Positions 37,610-46,175 of a stretch of 64,000 nt of DNA are shown here, piece by piece; the first letter of the stretch is position 1, and each line of letters starts with the position of its first letter. The stretch is taken from the NCBI RefSeq assembly GCF_900590755.1, contig NZ_UUOC01000034.1:1-64000 (forward strand), given 5' to 3'. The translations under genes were made by a program, and so were the position numbers. The stretch comes from Pseudomonas viridiflava (GTDB taxonomy: Bacteria; Pseudomonadota; Gammaproteobacteria; Pseudomonadales; Pseudomonadaceae). Under the pieces are notes generated by a model. The model worked only from the letters and a program-made list of their open reading frames with translations. It searched no databases and was not told where the DNA came from.

Positions 37610-38095
37610 ATGATCAAAATCGGTCAACGCTTGAAGCAGGAACGCTTACGGCTGAAGTTGTCCCAAAGTGCACTGGGCACCAGTGGCGGAGTCGAGACCA
37701 ATGCCCAGGGCAATTACGAAAGCGGTTTGCGCTTCCCTCGCGCGGATTACTTGTCCAGGATCGCCGAAATCGGCGTCGATGTGGCTTACGTGGTCACCGG
37801 GCTGCGCATACAGGCAGCCAGCTATCCTCAGGATTCATCAAGCGAAACCGACCATGAGCACGACTCAAACGAGGCGTCCCAGGCCATCCGGCTGACCAAT
37901 CTGGTTGAACGACTGCACGGTAATCTGCACGGCATGACCGCTGACCTCTACCAGATCACGCGCCTGGCCGATGCTCGCGCCAAGTCCAGCAACTATCCTG
38001 TTTTGCAGGCTCAGCTGGACGACATCAAAGGCGAGGCAGAAGCCATCGCGCTGGCGACCATCAAACTGATCTATGTGACTTACCGGTTGAATTGA
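37610..38095 (+). CDS. XRE-family transcriptional regulator
   Basis: 161 residues from ATG 37610. The N-terminal HTH reads MIKIGQRLKQERLRLKLSQS, then a compact turn and YESGLRFPRADYLSRIAEIG, like phage-derived or AlgZ/H-type XRE proteins. A C-terminal helical part (AIRLTNLVERLHGNLHGMTA) has no named domain. The gap 37324-37609 contains an AT-rich stretch that could be its promoter (TTGAGT...TATTGT) but no gene. No obvious partner gene, so the target is unknown. Confidence 0.82.
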   Translation: MIKIGQRLKQERLRLKLSQSALGTSGGVETNAQGNYESGLRFPRADYLSRIAEIGVDVAYVVTGLRIQAASYPQDSSSETDHEHDSNEASQAIRLTNLVERLHGNLHGMTADLYQITRLADARAKSSNYPVLQAQLDDIKGEAEAIALATIKLIYVTYRLN

Positions 38096-38108
38096 AATGC
38101 TCGACCGT

Positions 38109-38183
38109 CTGTAGGAGCTGCCGAAGGCTGCGAAAGTGGTGTTTCAGGAATATCCCCTTCGCAGCCTTCGGCAGCTCCTACAG
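38109..38183. repeat. REP doublet
   Basis: CTGTAGGAGCTGCCGAAGG and CCTTCGGCAGCTCCTACAG are inverted. The rest of the 323-bp gap 38096-38418 holds nothing I can identify. Confidence 0.9.
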
Positions 38184-38418
38184 GATCGGCAGGCGTCCCA
38201 CTGGCTCGCGCATCAGTGCACATAAGGCCCGCCCGGCTTATCGCCAACTTGTCTATCCGCTTGCCCCGCCCTTCTTGCAACCGGGCGAAACAAAGCGGCT
38301 AACTTGCTGATAAATCCCAACGCTTGTCGTCGTTCTTCAGGTGTTTTGCTGTCACTTTGTCTTGCGCGTCAGGCATCACTTGCCGAGCCTGCTGGCACAA
38401 GACAGGAAGCGCACTGCC

Positions 38419-39231
38419 ATGAATGACCCCCTTGATCTACCCGCCCTCAAATCCCGTCAGAAAACAGCCTGGGCCAGCGGTGATTACGCCGTGATCGGCA
38501 CCACTTTGCAGATCGTGGGCGAGCTGCTCGCCGAAGCCTGCGACCTGCGCTACGACGAACAAGTGCTGGACGTGGCAGCTGGCAACGGCAATGCCACCCT
38601 TGCCGCCGCCCGACGCGGTTGCCAAGTGACTTCAACTGACTACGTGTGCGGCTTGCTTGAGCGCGGCCGTGAGCGTTCCCGCGCCGAGCATTTCGATGTG
38701 AGTTTTCAAGAAGCAGATGCCGAAGCCCTGCCCTTTTCCGATGGGACCTTCGATGTGGTGCTGTCGACCTTCGGCGTGATGTTCACTCCGGACCAGGTCC
38801 GCGCAGCCGGAGAACTGGCCCGGGTGTGTCGCTCCGGCGGGCGCATCGGCTTGGCCAACTGGACCCCCGAAGGCTTTGTCGGGCAGATGTTCAAAACCCT
38901 CGGCAAGCATTTGCCCCCACCTGCAGGGCTCAGCCCGCCTTCGCTATGGGGCACTGAAGAGCATCTGCATAAGCTGTTCGCCAGCACTGCCGCTGACATA
39001 CAGGTCACCCGCCGGCATTTCAATTTCCGCTATCGCTCGGCCGACCATTTCATCGAAGTATTCAGCGCCTGGTATGGGCCGATGCACAAGGCGTTCGAGG
39101 CGCTGCCTGCCGAAGGAGCCAAGGCGCTGCACCGGGACATGAGCGAATTGCTCAACCGATTGAGTCGCGGGGGTGATACATCGCTGGTGGTCCCGAGTGA
39201 GTATCTGGAGGTGGTGATCAGGCGCAAGTGA
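38419..39231 (+). CDS. Class I SAM-dependent methyltransferase (UbiE/Coq5-like fold)
   Basis: 270 residues from ATG 38419 (AGGAAG upstream). SAM-binding motif I is VLDVAAGNGNATLAAARRG, followed by TSTDYVCGLLERGRERS, the acidic motif FQEADAEALPFSDGTFDVVL and LARVCRSGGRIGLANWTPEG. The C-terminal half forms a substrate lid typical of small-molecule methyltransferases. No neighbouring biosynthetic gene hints at a substrate. Confidence 0.87.
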   Translation: MNDPLDLPALKSRQKTAWASGDYAVIGTTLQIVGELLAEACDLRYDEQVLDVAAGNGNATLAAARRGCQVTSTDYVCGLLERGRERSRAEHFDVSFQEADAEALPFSDGTFDVVLSTFGVMFTPDQVRAAGELARVCRSGGRIGLANWTPEGFVGQMFKTLGKHLPPPAGLSPPSLWGTEEHLHKLFASTAADIQVTRRHFNFRYRSADHFIEVFSAWYGPMHKAFEALPAEGAKALHRDMSELLNRLSRGGDTSLVVPSEYLEVVIRRK

Positions 39232-39246
39232 ATATGGGCCTGATCA

Positions 39247-39338
39247 CTGTTGGAGCGAGGCTTGCCCGCGAATCAGGCGATGCGGTTCAGCAGTGAAACC
39301 GCGTTATCGTTCTTCGCGGGCAAGCCTCGCTCCAACAG
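39247..39338. repeat. REP doublet
   Basis: GTTGGAGCGAGGCTTGCCC and GGGCAAGCCTCGCTCCAAC are inverted, between the convergent methyltransferase and M20 hydrolase genes. Confidence 0.9.
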
Positions 39339-39357
39339 AAGACTAGCTGCCCATTGT

Positions 39358-40614
39358 TTACACCGCCGCACTCACCATCGCCCTGAGCAGCACTGCACAG
39401 CCCGCCCCCAAATCCTCCGGCGTGGCATTTTCAATTTCGTTATGGCTGATACCACCTTCGCAGGGCACAAATATCATCCCCGCAGGCCCCAATTCAGCGA
39501 TGAAGATCGCGTCGTGACCAGCGCCGCTGACAATGTCCATGTGGCTCAGCCCCAGTTGCGCTGCACCCTGACGAACCGCATCCACACATTGGCTGGCGAA
39601 ATCCAGTGGTGGGAAGTCCGCAGTCGGCGTGAGTTCATAGCTCAAGCCATGCTGAGCACAGGTCTGTGAGAGGGTCTGGCGCAGGTCGTCGACCATCGCC
39701 TGCAACTTGTCGGCATGCAGGTGGCGGAAGTCGATGGTCATTTTCACTTCGCCGGGGATCACATTGCGCGAACCGGGATGAATATTCAGGCAACCTACCG
39801 TGCCGCAGGCATGAGGCTGGCTTTGCAGGGCAATGCGATTGACCGCGCTGACCACCTGAGCCGCACCCACCAACGCATCCTTGCGCAGGTGCATCGGTGT
39901 GGGTCCGGCGTGGGCTTCAACACCGGTCAGGGTCAGGTCGAACCACTTCTGGCCCAGACAGCCCATGACCACGCCAATGGTTTTCGCCTGATCTTCAAGA
40001 ATCGGCCCTTGCTCGATATGCGCTTCGAAATACGCTCCCACCGGATGGCCCAGCACCTCCCGGCTACCGGCATAGCCGATGCGTTGCAACTCTTCGCCGA
40101 CCACCAGCCCTTGCTCGTCCTGCTTGGCCAGGGTCTCAGCCAGGTCCAGCTTCCCGGCAAACACCCCCGAGCCCATCATGCATGGTGGAAAGCGCGAGCC
40201 TTCTTCGTTGGTCCAGACCACCACCTCCACAGGAGCCTCGGTTTCCATACCAAGGTCGTTCAGGGTGCGAATGACTTCCAGCCCGGCCATGACGCCGAAA
40301 CAACCATCAAACTTGCCGCCCGTGGGCTGGGTGTCGATATGGCTGCCAGTCATCACCGGCGCACGCCCAGGGTCACGACCGGCGCGGCGGGCGAAGATAT
40401 TACCGATGGCGTCGACGCTCACGGTACAGCCCGCCTCTTCGCACCATTTGACGAACAGGTCGCGAGCCTGACGATCCAGATCGGTCAGCGCCAGACGGCA
40501 CACCCCGCCCTTGACCGTGGCGCCCAGTTGAGCGAGGTCCATCAGCGATTGCCAGAGGCGTTGGCTGTTGATCAGCGGGGTGTTGGAATCAAAAACGGTG
40601 GAAGCAGTGCTCAT
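39358..40614 (-). CDS. M20 Zn-dependent hydrolase (hydantoinase/carbamoylase family)
   Basis: 418 residues from ATG 40614 (GGAG upstream). Family signatures are MTGSHIDTQPTGGKFDGCFG (metal His/Asp), VVWTNEEGSRFPPCMMGSG (metal Glu) and FEAHIEQGPILEDQ. Also present are VEAHAGPTPMHLRKD of the dimerisation lid and SGAGHDAIF. These enzymes remove carbamoyl or allantoate-type groups from N-carbamoyl amino acids, ureidoglycine-type or beta-ureido compounds. It is the last gene of the operon with a peptide-type ABC importer and an amidase, so it probably hydrolyses an imported ureido or amide compound. Separated from the amidase by a REP doublet. Confidence 0.88.
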   Translation of the reverse strand: MSTASTVFDSNTPLINSQRLWQSLMDLAQLGATVKGGVCRLALTDLDRQARDLFVKWCEEAGCTVSVDAIGNIFARRAGRDPGRAPVMTGSHIDTQPTGGKFDGCFGVMAGLEVIRTLNDLGMETEAPVEVVVWTNEEGSRFPPCMMGSGVFAGKLDLAETLAKQDEQGLVVGEELQRIGYAGSREVLGHPVGAYFEAHIEQGPILEDQAKTIGVVMGCLGQKWFDLTLTGVEAHAGPTPMHLRKDALVGAAQVVSAVNRIALQSQPHACGTVGCLNIHPGSRNVIPGEVKMTIDFRHLHADKLQAMVDDLRQTLSQTCAQHGLSYELTPTADFPPLDFASQCVDAVRQGAAQLGLSHMDIVSGAGHDAIFIAELGPAGMIFVPCEGGISHNEIENATPEDLGAGCAVLLRAMVSAAV

Positions 40615-40635
40615 GGTCATCTCCAATCTGAATTT

Positions 40636-40724
40636 CTGTAGGAGCTGCCGAGGGACGAATGCTGCGAAGGCGGTGCGTCAGACAAATCGCTTTCGCAGCC
40701 TTCGTTCCTCGGCAGCTCCTACAG
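40636..40724. repeat. REP doublet within operon
   Basis: CTGTAGGAGCTGCCGAGG and CCTCGGCAGCTCCTACAG are inverted. It lies between the amidase stop and the M20 hydrolase start, where it could reduce read-through or stabilise upstream mRNA. Confidence 0.88.
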
Positions 40725-40737
40725 GTCCGCGCTCACA

Positions 40738-41916
40738 TCAAGATTTGTACTCAGCTATCCGCACCGCCAACTTCACCAAACTCAAATCACTGCCCACAGG
40801 CCCCATAAGGGAAATCCCCAGTGGCACGCCGTCTTTTTTGACCAGCGGCATGCTCAGTTGCGGCATACGGCACAGCACGGCAATGGCCAGCAGGTGATGG
40901 GAGATGCGGCGGGTTTCTTCGATTTCCTCGTCCAGCGCGCTGAGCAACGGGGCGATGTCTGGCACGGTGGGCATCACCAGAACCTTGTCGCCCAACAACT
41001 CTGTCCAGCGGGCGGCGAACTGCTCGCGCAAGGTGCAGGCGTCGTTGTACTGATCATCAGTGACGGCCTTGCTCCAGGCAAAACGGGCGGCGACATCCGG
41101 CCCTAGCGCCAGACCATTACGCTCGATGAACTCGCCCTGGGCCTGCCACGCCTCGCGCCCCTGAATGTAACGGAACGCCCAGTAGGCATCCGTCAGGGAC
41201 GGCAATTCTCCGATCAGTTTTTCCAGCGGACCGCAGCAGGCGCTGATTTGCGCAAAGGCCGGAGCCAGTGCATCCATGGAGGCAGCTGGCAGCATGGAGA
41301 ACAGTTCGTCGCTGATCAGCAATTGCGGGGTTTCCGGCAGCGGAGCCGGGTCCTCGCCCAGCAGGCATTCGCCCACCAGACCAAACACTTTGGCCTCCCG
41401 CGCGAAATAGCCAGCGGTGTCCATGCTTTCACACAGCGCCTGGGTCTTGTCCAGCGAGACCCGGCCATGGCTGGGCCGCAAGCCGAACAACCCGCAATAA
41501 CTCGCCGGGGTACGCACCGAGCCACCGGTGTCGCTGCCCATGGCGAAATCGCACAGGCCGTTGGAGACCGCCGACGCCGAGCCAGACGACGACCCTCCGG
41601 GTATGCGGTCGTGGGCGGCGCCATTACGCGGCGTGCCGTAATGGGCGTTCTTGCCGCTCATGGAGAACGCCATTTCATTGGTGTGCGCCTTGCCCACCAG
41701 TTCGGCACCGGCGTCCAGCAAACGCTGAATGGTTGGCGCGGTGCTGGTTTTGATCCCGGACATGGCCAGCACGTGAGGGTTGCCACCGCCTGTTGGATAA
41801 CCGGCGACGTCGAACAAATCCTTGGCGGCAAAAGTGTAACCGGCCAATGGACCGGTGGCTGCATGGGGCACATCCACCTGAGGGTAAGGCATGAAGGCAA
41901 AAGCAGAATCGGTCAT
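40738..41916 (-). CDS. Amidase-signature family hydrolase
   Basis: 392 residues from ATG 41916, which overlaps the stop of the upstream ABC ATPase gene by ATGA. The amidase signature is complete: catalytic Lys in FAAKDLFDVAG, cis-Ser region GGSSSGSASAVSNGL and nucleophile Ser in MGSDTGGSVRTPASYCG. It hydrolyses an amide to acid and ammonia. Coupling to an importer points to an imported amide; with the M20 carbamoylase-like enzyme next, a compound with both amide and ureido/N-carbamoyl groups, or biuret/hydantoin-type chemistry, is possible but unproven. Confidence 0.9.
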   Translation of the reverse strand: MTDSAFAFMPYPQVDVPHAATGPLAGYTFAAKDLFDVAGYPTGGGNPHVLAMSGIKTSTAPTIQRLLDAGAELVGKAHTNEMAFSMSGKNAHYGTPRNGAAHDRIPGGSSSGSASAVSNGLCDFAMGSDTGGSVRTPASYCGLFGLRPSHGRVSLDKTQALCESMDTAGYFAREAKVFGLVGECLLGEDPAPLPETPQLLISDELFSMLPAASMDALAPAFAQISACCGPLEKLIGELPSLTDAYWAFRYIQGREAWQAQGEFIERNGLALGPDVAARFAWSKAVTDDQYNDACTLREQFAARWTELLGDKVLVMPTVPDIAPLLSALDEEIEETRRISHHLLAIAVLCRMPQLSMPLVKKDGVPLGISLMGPVGSDLSLVKLAVRIAEYKS

Positions 41917-42920
41917 GACAGAGACTCGCGAAGGGTATGAACGGTGGCCATATTCCAGTGATGGCAGCTCACGGAATGCTCGGCAAGAATGTCTTCGATT
42001 GGTGGCACTTCGCTGCGGCACACATCGCTGGCCCGTGGGCAGCGAGGAGCAAAGGCACAGCCAGCGGGTAGATTGGCTAGATCCGGCGGCGCACCCGGAA
42101 TACTGGTCAAACGCTCGCCCTTGCGCAGGCCGTCCTTGGGCCGGGTGCCGAGCAGGACGCGGGTATAGGGGTGCTGCGGGTTATCCAGCAGTTCAGCCAA
42201 AGGCGCTTGCTCGACGATACGACCGCCATACATGACCGCCACGCGATCGGCGACTTCCACCGCCGCACCAATGTCGTGGGTGACAAAAATGATCGACAAA
42301 CCCAAAGCCTGCTGCAGTTCGCGCAGCAGGATCAGAATCTGGATCTGCACCGTGGCATCCAGCGCGGTGGTCGGCTCATCAGCCAGCAGGATTTGTGGCT
42401 GACAAGCCAGCGCCAGGGCAATCATCGCCCGCTGACGCATGCCGCCCGACATTTCATGAGGATAGGCATCCAGCCGCTGTTCCGGGCTGGGGATGCGCAC
42501 GCTGCGCAAGGCTTCCAGGGCCGCGGCGCGGGCTTCGGCCTTGGACATCGGCCGATGACGGCGTAACGCTTCGACGATCTGCTGACCGATGGTGTAGACG
42601 GGATCAAGGGCCAACAAGGGTTCCTGAAAGATCATCGCCGCCACCGGGCCGCGCAGCGCCTGCAACTGGCTGCGGGACAGCTTCATCAAGTCCTGCCCGG
42701 CGATGTCGATTTGCCCTTCGATGGTGGTCGAGCGCTCCGAATGCAGGCGCATCAAGGCGCGCAGGGTCACGCTCTTGCCGGAACCGGACTCGCCGATCAG
42801 CGCCAGCACTTCGCCCCGCGCCACTTGCAGGCTGACGCCGTTGACCGCCGACAACGTTTGCCCGCCACGCTTGAAGCGTACTTTGAGGTCCCGCACCGCG
42901 ACCATGGGTTGTTCGCTCAT
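41913..42920 (-). CDS. Peptide-type ABC transporter ATPase (DppD/OppD-like)
   Basis: 335 residues. Walker A is ALIGESGSGKSVTLRALMRL, the signature MSGGMRQRAMIALALACQP and Walker B ILLADEPTTALD. The C-terminal oligopeptide-transporter extension with a Cys-rich Fe-S motif (CAFAPRCPRASDVC) is present. It powers the importer together with the next ATPase. The start overlaps the stop of the DppF-like gene by ATGA. Confidence 0.93.
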   Translation of the reverse strand: MSEQPMVAVRDLKVRFKRGGQTLSAVNGVSLQVARGEVLALIGESGSGKSVTLRALMRLHSERSTTIEGQIDIAGQDLMKLSRSQLQALRGPVAAMIFQEPLLALDPVYTIGQQIVEALRRHRPMSKAEARAAALEALRSVRIPSPEQRLDAYPHEMSGGMRQRAMIALALACQPQILLADEPTTALDATVQIQILILLRELQQALGLSIIFVTHDIGAAVEVADRVAVMYGGRIVEQAPLAELLDNPQHPYTRVLLGTRPKDGLRKGERLTSIPGAPPDLANLPAGCAFAPRCPRASDVCRSEVPPIEDILAEHSVSCHHWNMATVHTLRESLS

Positions 42921-43960
42921 GACACGGCTCCTCTGTGAATCAGCGCTGCTGCAGGGCTTTGGCTATGTCCCGCGCCCGGTTGCACCATCAGGCACGCGGC
43001 AAAATGCCGGGCGTCGGTTTCGGTCAGCTGCGGCGCGGTTTGCGCGCAGATGGTTTCGGCGTGGGGGCAGCGAGTATGGAAACGGCAGCCGGACGGCGGA
43101 TTGATCGGGCTGGGTGGATCACCCGACAGCGGCGAGAGCATGGTCCGGTTCGCCGGGTCCATGGATGGCATGGAGGTCAGCAACGCCTGGGTATAAGGGT
43201 GCTGCGCGTCCGAGAACAGCGCTTCGGCAGGACCGATTTCAACAATCTCGCCGAGGTACATGACCATGATCCGGTCCGACAGATAGCGCACCACATGCAA
43301 GTCATGGCTGATGAACACGTAGGTCAGATTGAGGCTGTCCTTGAGGTCCAGCAGCAGATTCAGGACCTGGGCTTCCACCGACTTATCCAGCGCCGAGACC
43401 GCCTCATCGAGGATCACCAGCCGCGGATTGACCGCCAACGCCCGGGCAATGTTGACCCGCTGGCGCTGGCCGCCGGACAGTTCATGGGCATAACGCCCTG
43501 CGAAACGGGTCGGTTCCAGCCCGACCCGGCCCAGCAAGTCTCGGGCACGTTGCAGGGATTCACGCTGGCTGACGCCATGCACCGAAGGGCCGAACGCCAC
43601 CGATTGCTCCATGGTCAGGCGCGGGTTCAGGGACGAATAGCTGTCCTGAAACACCATCTGCACCTGGCGCCGGTAGTCGCGCAACGGCAACTGGTGGCCG
43701 CCAACGGTCATGGCGTCAAACACCAGCTCGCCGCTGTCATGTTCGATCAACTGCATCAGCAAGCGCGCCGTGGTGGATTTGCCACAGCCGGACTCGCCCA
43801 CTACGCCCAGGGTTTCGCCTTTGTGGACCACGAAGTCGATGCCATCCACGGCACGGACCACGCTGCGTTTACCCAATGCCCCTTTGACCGGGAAGTGTTT
43901 GACCAGTTTTTCCACTGTCAGCAGTGGCTGCGCTGGACCGCCAATATCGCGCTGGGTCAT
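42917..43960 (-). CDS. Peptide-type ABC transporter ATPase (DppF/OppF-like)
   Basis: 347 residues. Walker A is GVVGESGCGKSTTARLLMQL, the signature LSGGQRQRVNIARALAVNP and Walker B LVILDEAVSALD, in which Ala-Val replaces the usual Pro-Thr. The Cys-rich C-terminal extension is GCRFHTRCPHAETIC. It is the second ATPase of the heterodimeric pair, two bases from the permease stop. Confidence 0.93.
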   Translation of the reverse strand: MTQRDIGGPAQPLLTVEKLVKHFPVKGALGKRSVVRAVDGIDFVVHKGETLGVVGESGCGKSTTARLLMQLIEHDSGELVFDAMTVGGHQLPLRDYRRQVQMVFQDSYSSLNPRLTMEQSVAFGPSVHGVSQRESLQRARDLLGRVGLEPTRFAGRYAHELSGGQRQRVNIARALAVNPRLVILDEAVSALDKSVEAQVLNLLLDLKDSLNLTYVFISHDLHVVRYLSDRIMVMYLGEIVEIGPAEALFSDAQHPYTQALLTSMPSMDPANRTMLSPLSGDPPSPINPPSGCRFHTRCPHAETICAQTAPQLTETDARHFAACLMVQPGAGHSQSPAAALIHRGAVS

Positions 43961-43962
43961 CG

Positions 43963-44856
43963 TCAGCTCCTGATTGCCATGGCTGCCCGCAAACGGTCAG
44001 CGAGGACATTGAAAGAGATTGAGGTGATGAAAATCATTGCGCCGGGCAGTGCCGACACCAGTGGCTGGGTGTAGATCGCCGTGCGCAGGGTGTTGAGCAT
44101 CAGGCCCCACTCCGGCTCTGGCGGCGTGACGCCAAGGCCCAGAAACGACAGCCCCGAGGCGAGAATCATCGACACCGAAATCAACCCGGTGGTGAAGACG
44201 AAGATCGGCCCCAGCACGTTGCCCAGCACCTGAGTGCGGATGATGGTGAACGACCCCGCCCCCGAGGCACGGGCTGCTTCGATGTAATCCCGGTTGCGTA
44301 CCTGAGTGGTGACACTCTCGGCGATCCGCGCCACCTGTGGCACGAACACCAGGGTCAGGGACAGCAAGGCATTGTTGACCCCGGCACCCAGGGCGCCGGA
44401 AAACGCGATGGCCAGCAGCACCGAAGGAAACGCGTAGAACACGTCCACAGTGCGCATGATCAGGCTGTTCAGCCAGCCGCCGAAGTACCCGGCAATCACC
44501 CCGATGGCGCCGCCAATAAAGAAGGCGAAAATCACCGGCGTGATGCCCATGAACAACGACAGGCGTGCGCCGAGCATCAAGCGTGACAGTAAGTCCCGGC
44601 CCAGCTCGTCGGTGCCCAGCGGGAAGCCTTCGGTGCCGATGGGTTTGAGGCGCTTGAACATGGAGGTGGTGAAAGCATCCCCCGGCACCAGCCAGGGGCC
44701 GAACACCGCCAGGATCAGCAGTACCAGAATGATCGCGCCAACCGCCAGTGCCACCGGGTCACGACGAACCCGGCCGAACACTTCGCTCCAGTAGCCCGGT
44801 GAACTTTCAATAGGCGCAATGACCGGCGAGGCCGGTCGCAATATCGACAGGTTCAT
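43963..44856 (-). CDS. Peptide-type ABC permease (DppC-like)
   Basis: A 297-residue inner-membrane permease with an N-terminal OppC-like helix (VGAIILVLLILAVFGPWLVP) and five more. The EAA loop is EAARASGAGSFTIIRTQVLG and the C-terminal helices contain LASGLSFLGLGVTPPEPEWG. It starts two bases after the stop of the DppB-like gene. Confidence 0.93.
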   Translation of the reverse strand: MNLSILRPASPVIAPIESSPGYWSEVFGRVRRDPVALAVGAIILVLLILAVFGPWLVPGDAFTTSMFKRLKPIGTEGFPLGTDELGRDLLSRLMLGARLSLFMGITPVIFAFFIGGAIGVIAGYFGGWLNSLIMRTVDVFYAFPSVLLAIAFSGALGAGVNNALLSLTLVFVPQVARIAESVTTQVRNRDYIEAARASGAGSFTIIRTQVLGNVLGPIFVFTTGLISVSMILASGLSFLGLGVTPPEPEWGLMLNTLRTAIYTQPLVSALPGAMIFITSISFNVLADRLRAAMAIRS

Positions 44857-44858
44857 GC

Positions 44859-45812
44859 TCAGCCCCTTTTGATGCGTGGATCGAGCAGAGTCTGCAGGAT
44901 GTCCACCAGCAGATTGAGCGCGACGAAGAACAGTGCCAGAACCCAGATCGTGCCCTGCAACAAAGGCAAGTCACGCTGGAAAATTGCCGAGTTCAGCAGC
45001 AAGCCGGTGCCCGGCCAGGCGAACACCGTTTCCACCAGAATCGAGCCGCCCATCAGGTAGCCGATCTGCAAGCCCATGACCGCCATGGCAGTGGGCGCGG
45101 CGTTCTTCACGACGTGACGGAACAGGCCCCATTCACCCAGGCCCTTGGCGCGCAAGCCGATGATGAATTCCTGAGACAGGGTTTCCGCCACCTGAGCCCG
45201 CACAGTACGGGCGATGATGCCGGTGGGGATCACCGACAAAGTAATGGCCGGCAGAATCATGAACTGAAAGTGCGCCCAGTCCCACGCCCACGCCGACTGG
45301 CCCATGGGCCCACCGCCAGTGGCGGGCAACCAGCCCAGTTGTGAGGAGAAGATGATCACCATCAGCATGCCGAGCCAGTAATGGGGCACGCTGACCCCCA
45401 CCGCTGAAATGGCCGAGGCCACACGGTCCAGCCAGCTGTCCTGAAAGTAGCCACCGACAAACCCGAACAGGCTGCCCATGACGAAACCGATCAGGGTCGC
45501 CAGCAAGGCCAGGCGCAGAGAGTAACTGACCGCGCCCATGACTTCGCTGGCCACCGGACGACCGCTGGCAATCGAAGTGCCCAGATCGCCCTGCACTGCG
45601 TGCCAGATCCACAACCCGAATTGCACCGGCAACGGTTTATCGAAGCCGTAAGCCTTGACCAGTTGTTCGCGCAACGCTTCGGACGCATCCGGCGGCATCA
45701 CCGATACCAGCGGGTCACCGGGCGCCATTTGCACGAGCATGAAACATACCAGCGCCACGCCCAGAAGGATCGGCGTCGCCAGCAGAATGCGACGCAGGAT
45801 ATAGGAAAGCAT
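44859..45812 (-). CDS. Peptide-type ABC permease (DppB-like)
   Basis: A 317-residue permease with six membrane segments. The start is MLSYILRRILLATPILLGVA, the VRAQVAETLSQEFI / LRAKGLGEWGLFRHVVKN loop is the EAA motif, and the end LLVDILQTLLDPRIKRG is typical of DppB. It is separated from the binding-protein gene upstream by a 363-bp gap filled by three tandem REPINs. Confidence 0.93.
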   Translation of the reverse strand: MLSYILRRILLATPILLGVALVCFMLVQMAPGDPLVSVMPPDASEALREQLVKAYGFDKPLPVQFGLWIWHAVQGDLGTSIASGRPVASEVMGAVSYSLRLALLATLIGFVMGSLFGFVGGYFQDSWLDRVASAISAVGVSVPHYWLGMLMVIIFSSQLGWLPATGGGPMGQSAWAWDWAHFQFMILPAITLSVIPTGIIARTVRAQVAETLSQEFIIGLRAKGLGEWGLFRHVVKNAAPTAMAVMGLQIGYLMGGSILVETVFAWPGTGLLLNSAIFQRDLPLLQGTIWVLALFFVALNLLVDILQTLLDPRIKRG

Positions 45813-45843
45813 AAGGTCGCCTCACACGGTTTTCACGGTAACC

Positions 45844-46147
45844 CTGTTGGAGCGAGGCTTGCCCGCGAGGAACGATAACGCGGTGTATCAGCCTGACCGC
45901 GTGGGTCCATTCGCGGGCAAGCCCGGCTCCAACAGAAAAATACGATCTCCTGTTGGAGCGAGGCTTGCCCGCGAAGAGCGATAACGCGGTGTATCAGTCC
46001 GACCGCGTAAGCCCATACGCGGGCAAGCCCGGCTCCAACAGAAAAATGCGATCACCTGTTGGAGCGAGGCTTGCCCGCGAAGAGCGATAACGCGGTGCAC
46101 CAGCCTGACAGCGTGAGCCCATTCGCGGGCAAGCCTCGCTCCAACAG
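45844..46147. repeat. Three tandem REPIN units, 106-bp period
   Basis: Near-identical units start at 45844, 45950 and 46056. Each opens CTGTTGGAGCGAGGCTTGCC and closes with its inverted partner ending GGCTCCAACAG or CGCTCCAACAG. The units are joined by a GAAAAAT-CGATC-type spacer. The array fills the gap between the leftward binding-protein gene (upstream) and the permease genes (downstream) of one operon. Confidence 0.95.
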
Positions 46148-46175
46148 ATCAGAAGCATTTCAACAACAGGCTTCT

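Noticed and set aside
42935..44074. Plus-strand frame of 379 codons opposite the DppF-like gene
   Set aside because: Shadow of a strongly conserved ATPase gene; His/Gln-rich product typical of antisense GC-rich frames.
45844..46147. Tandem repeat as a CRISPR array
   Set aside because: Each unit is itself an inverted REPIN with conserved interior; there are no unique spacers and no cas genes.
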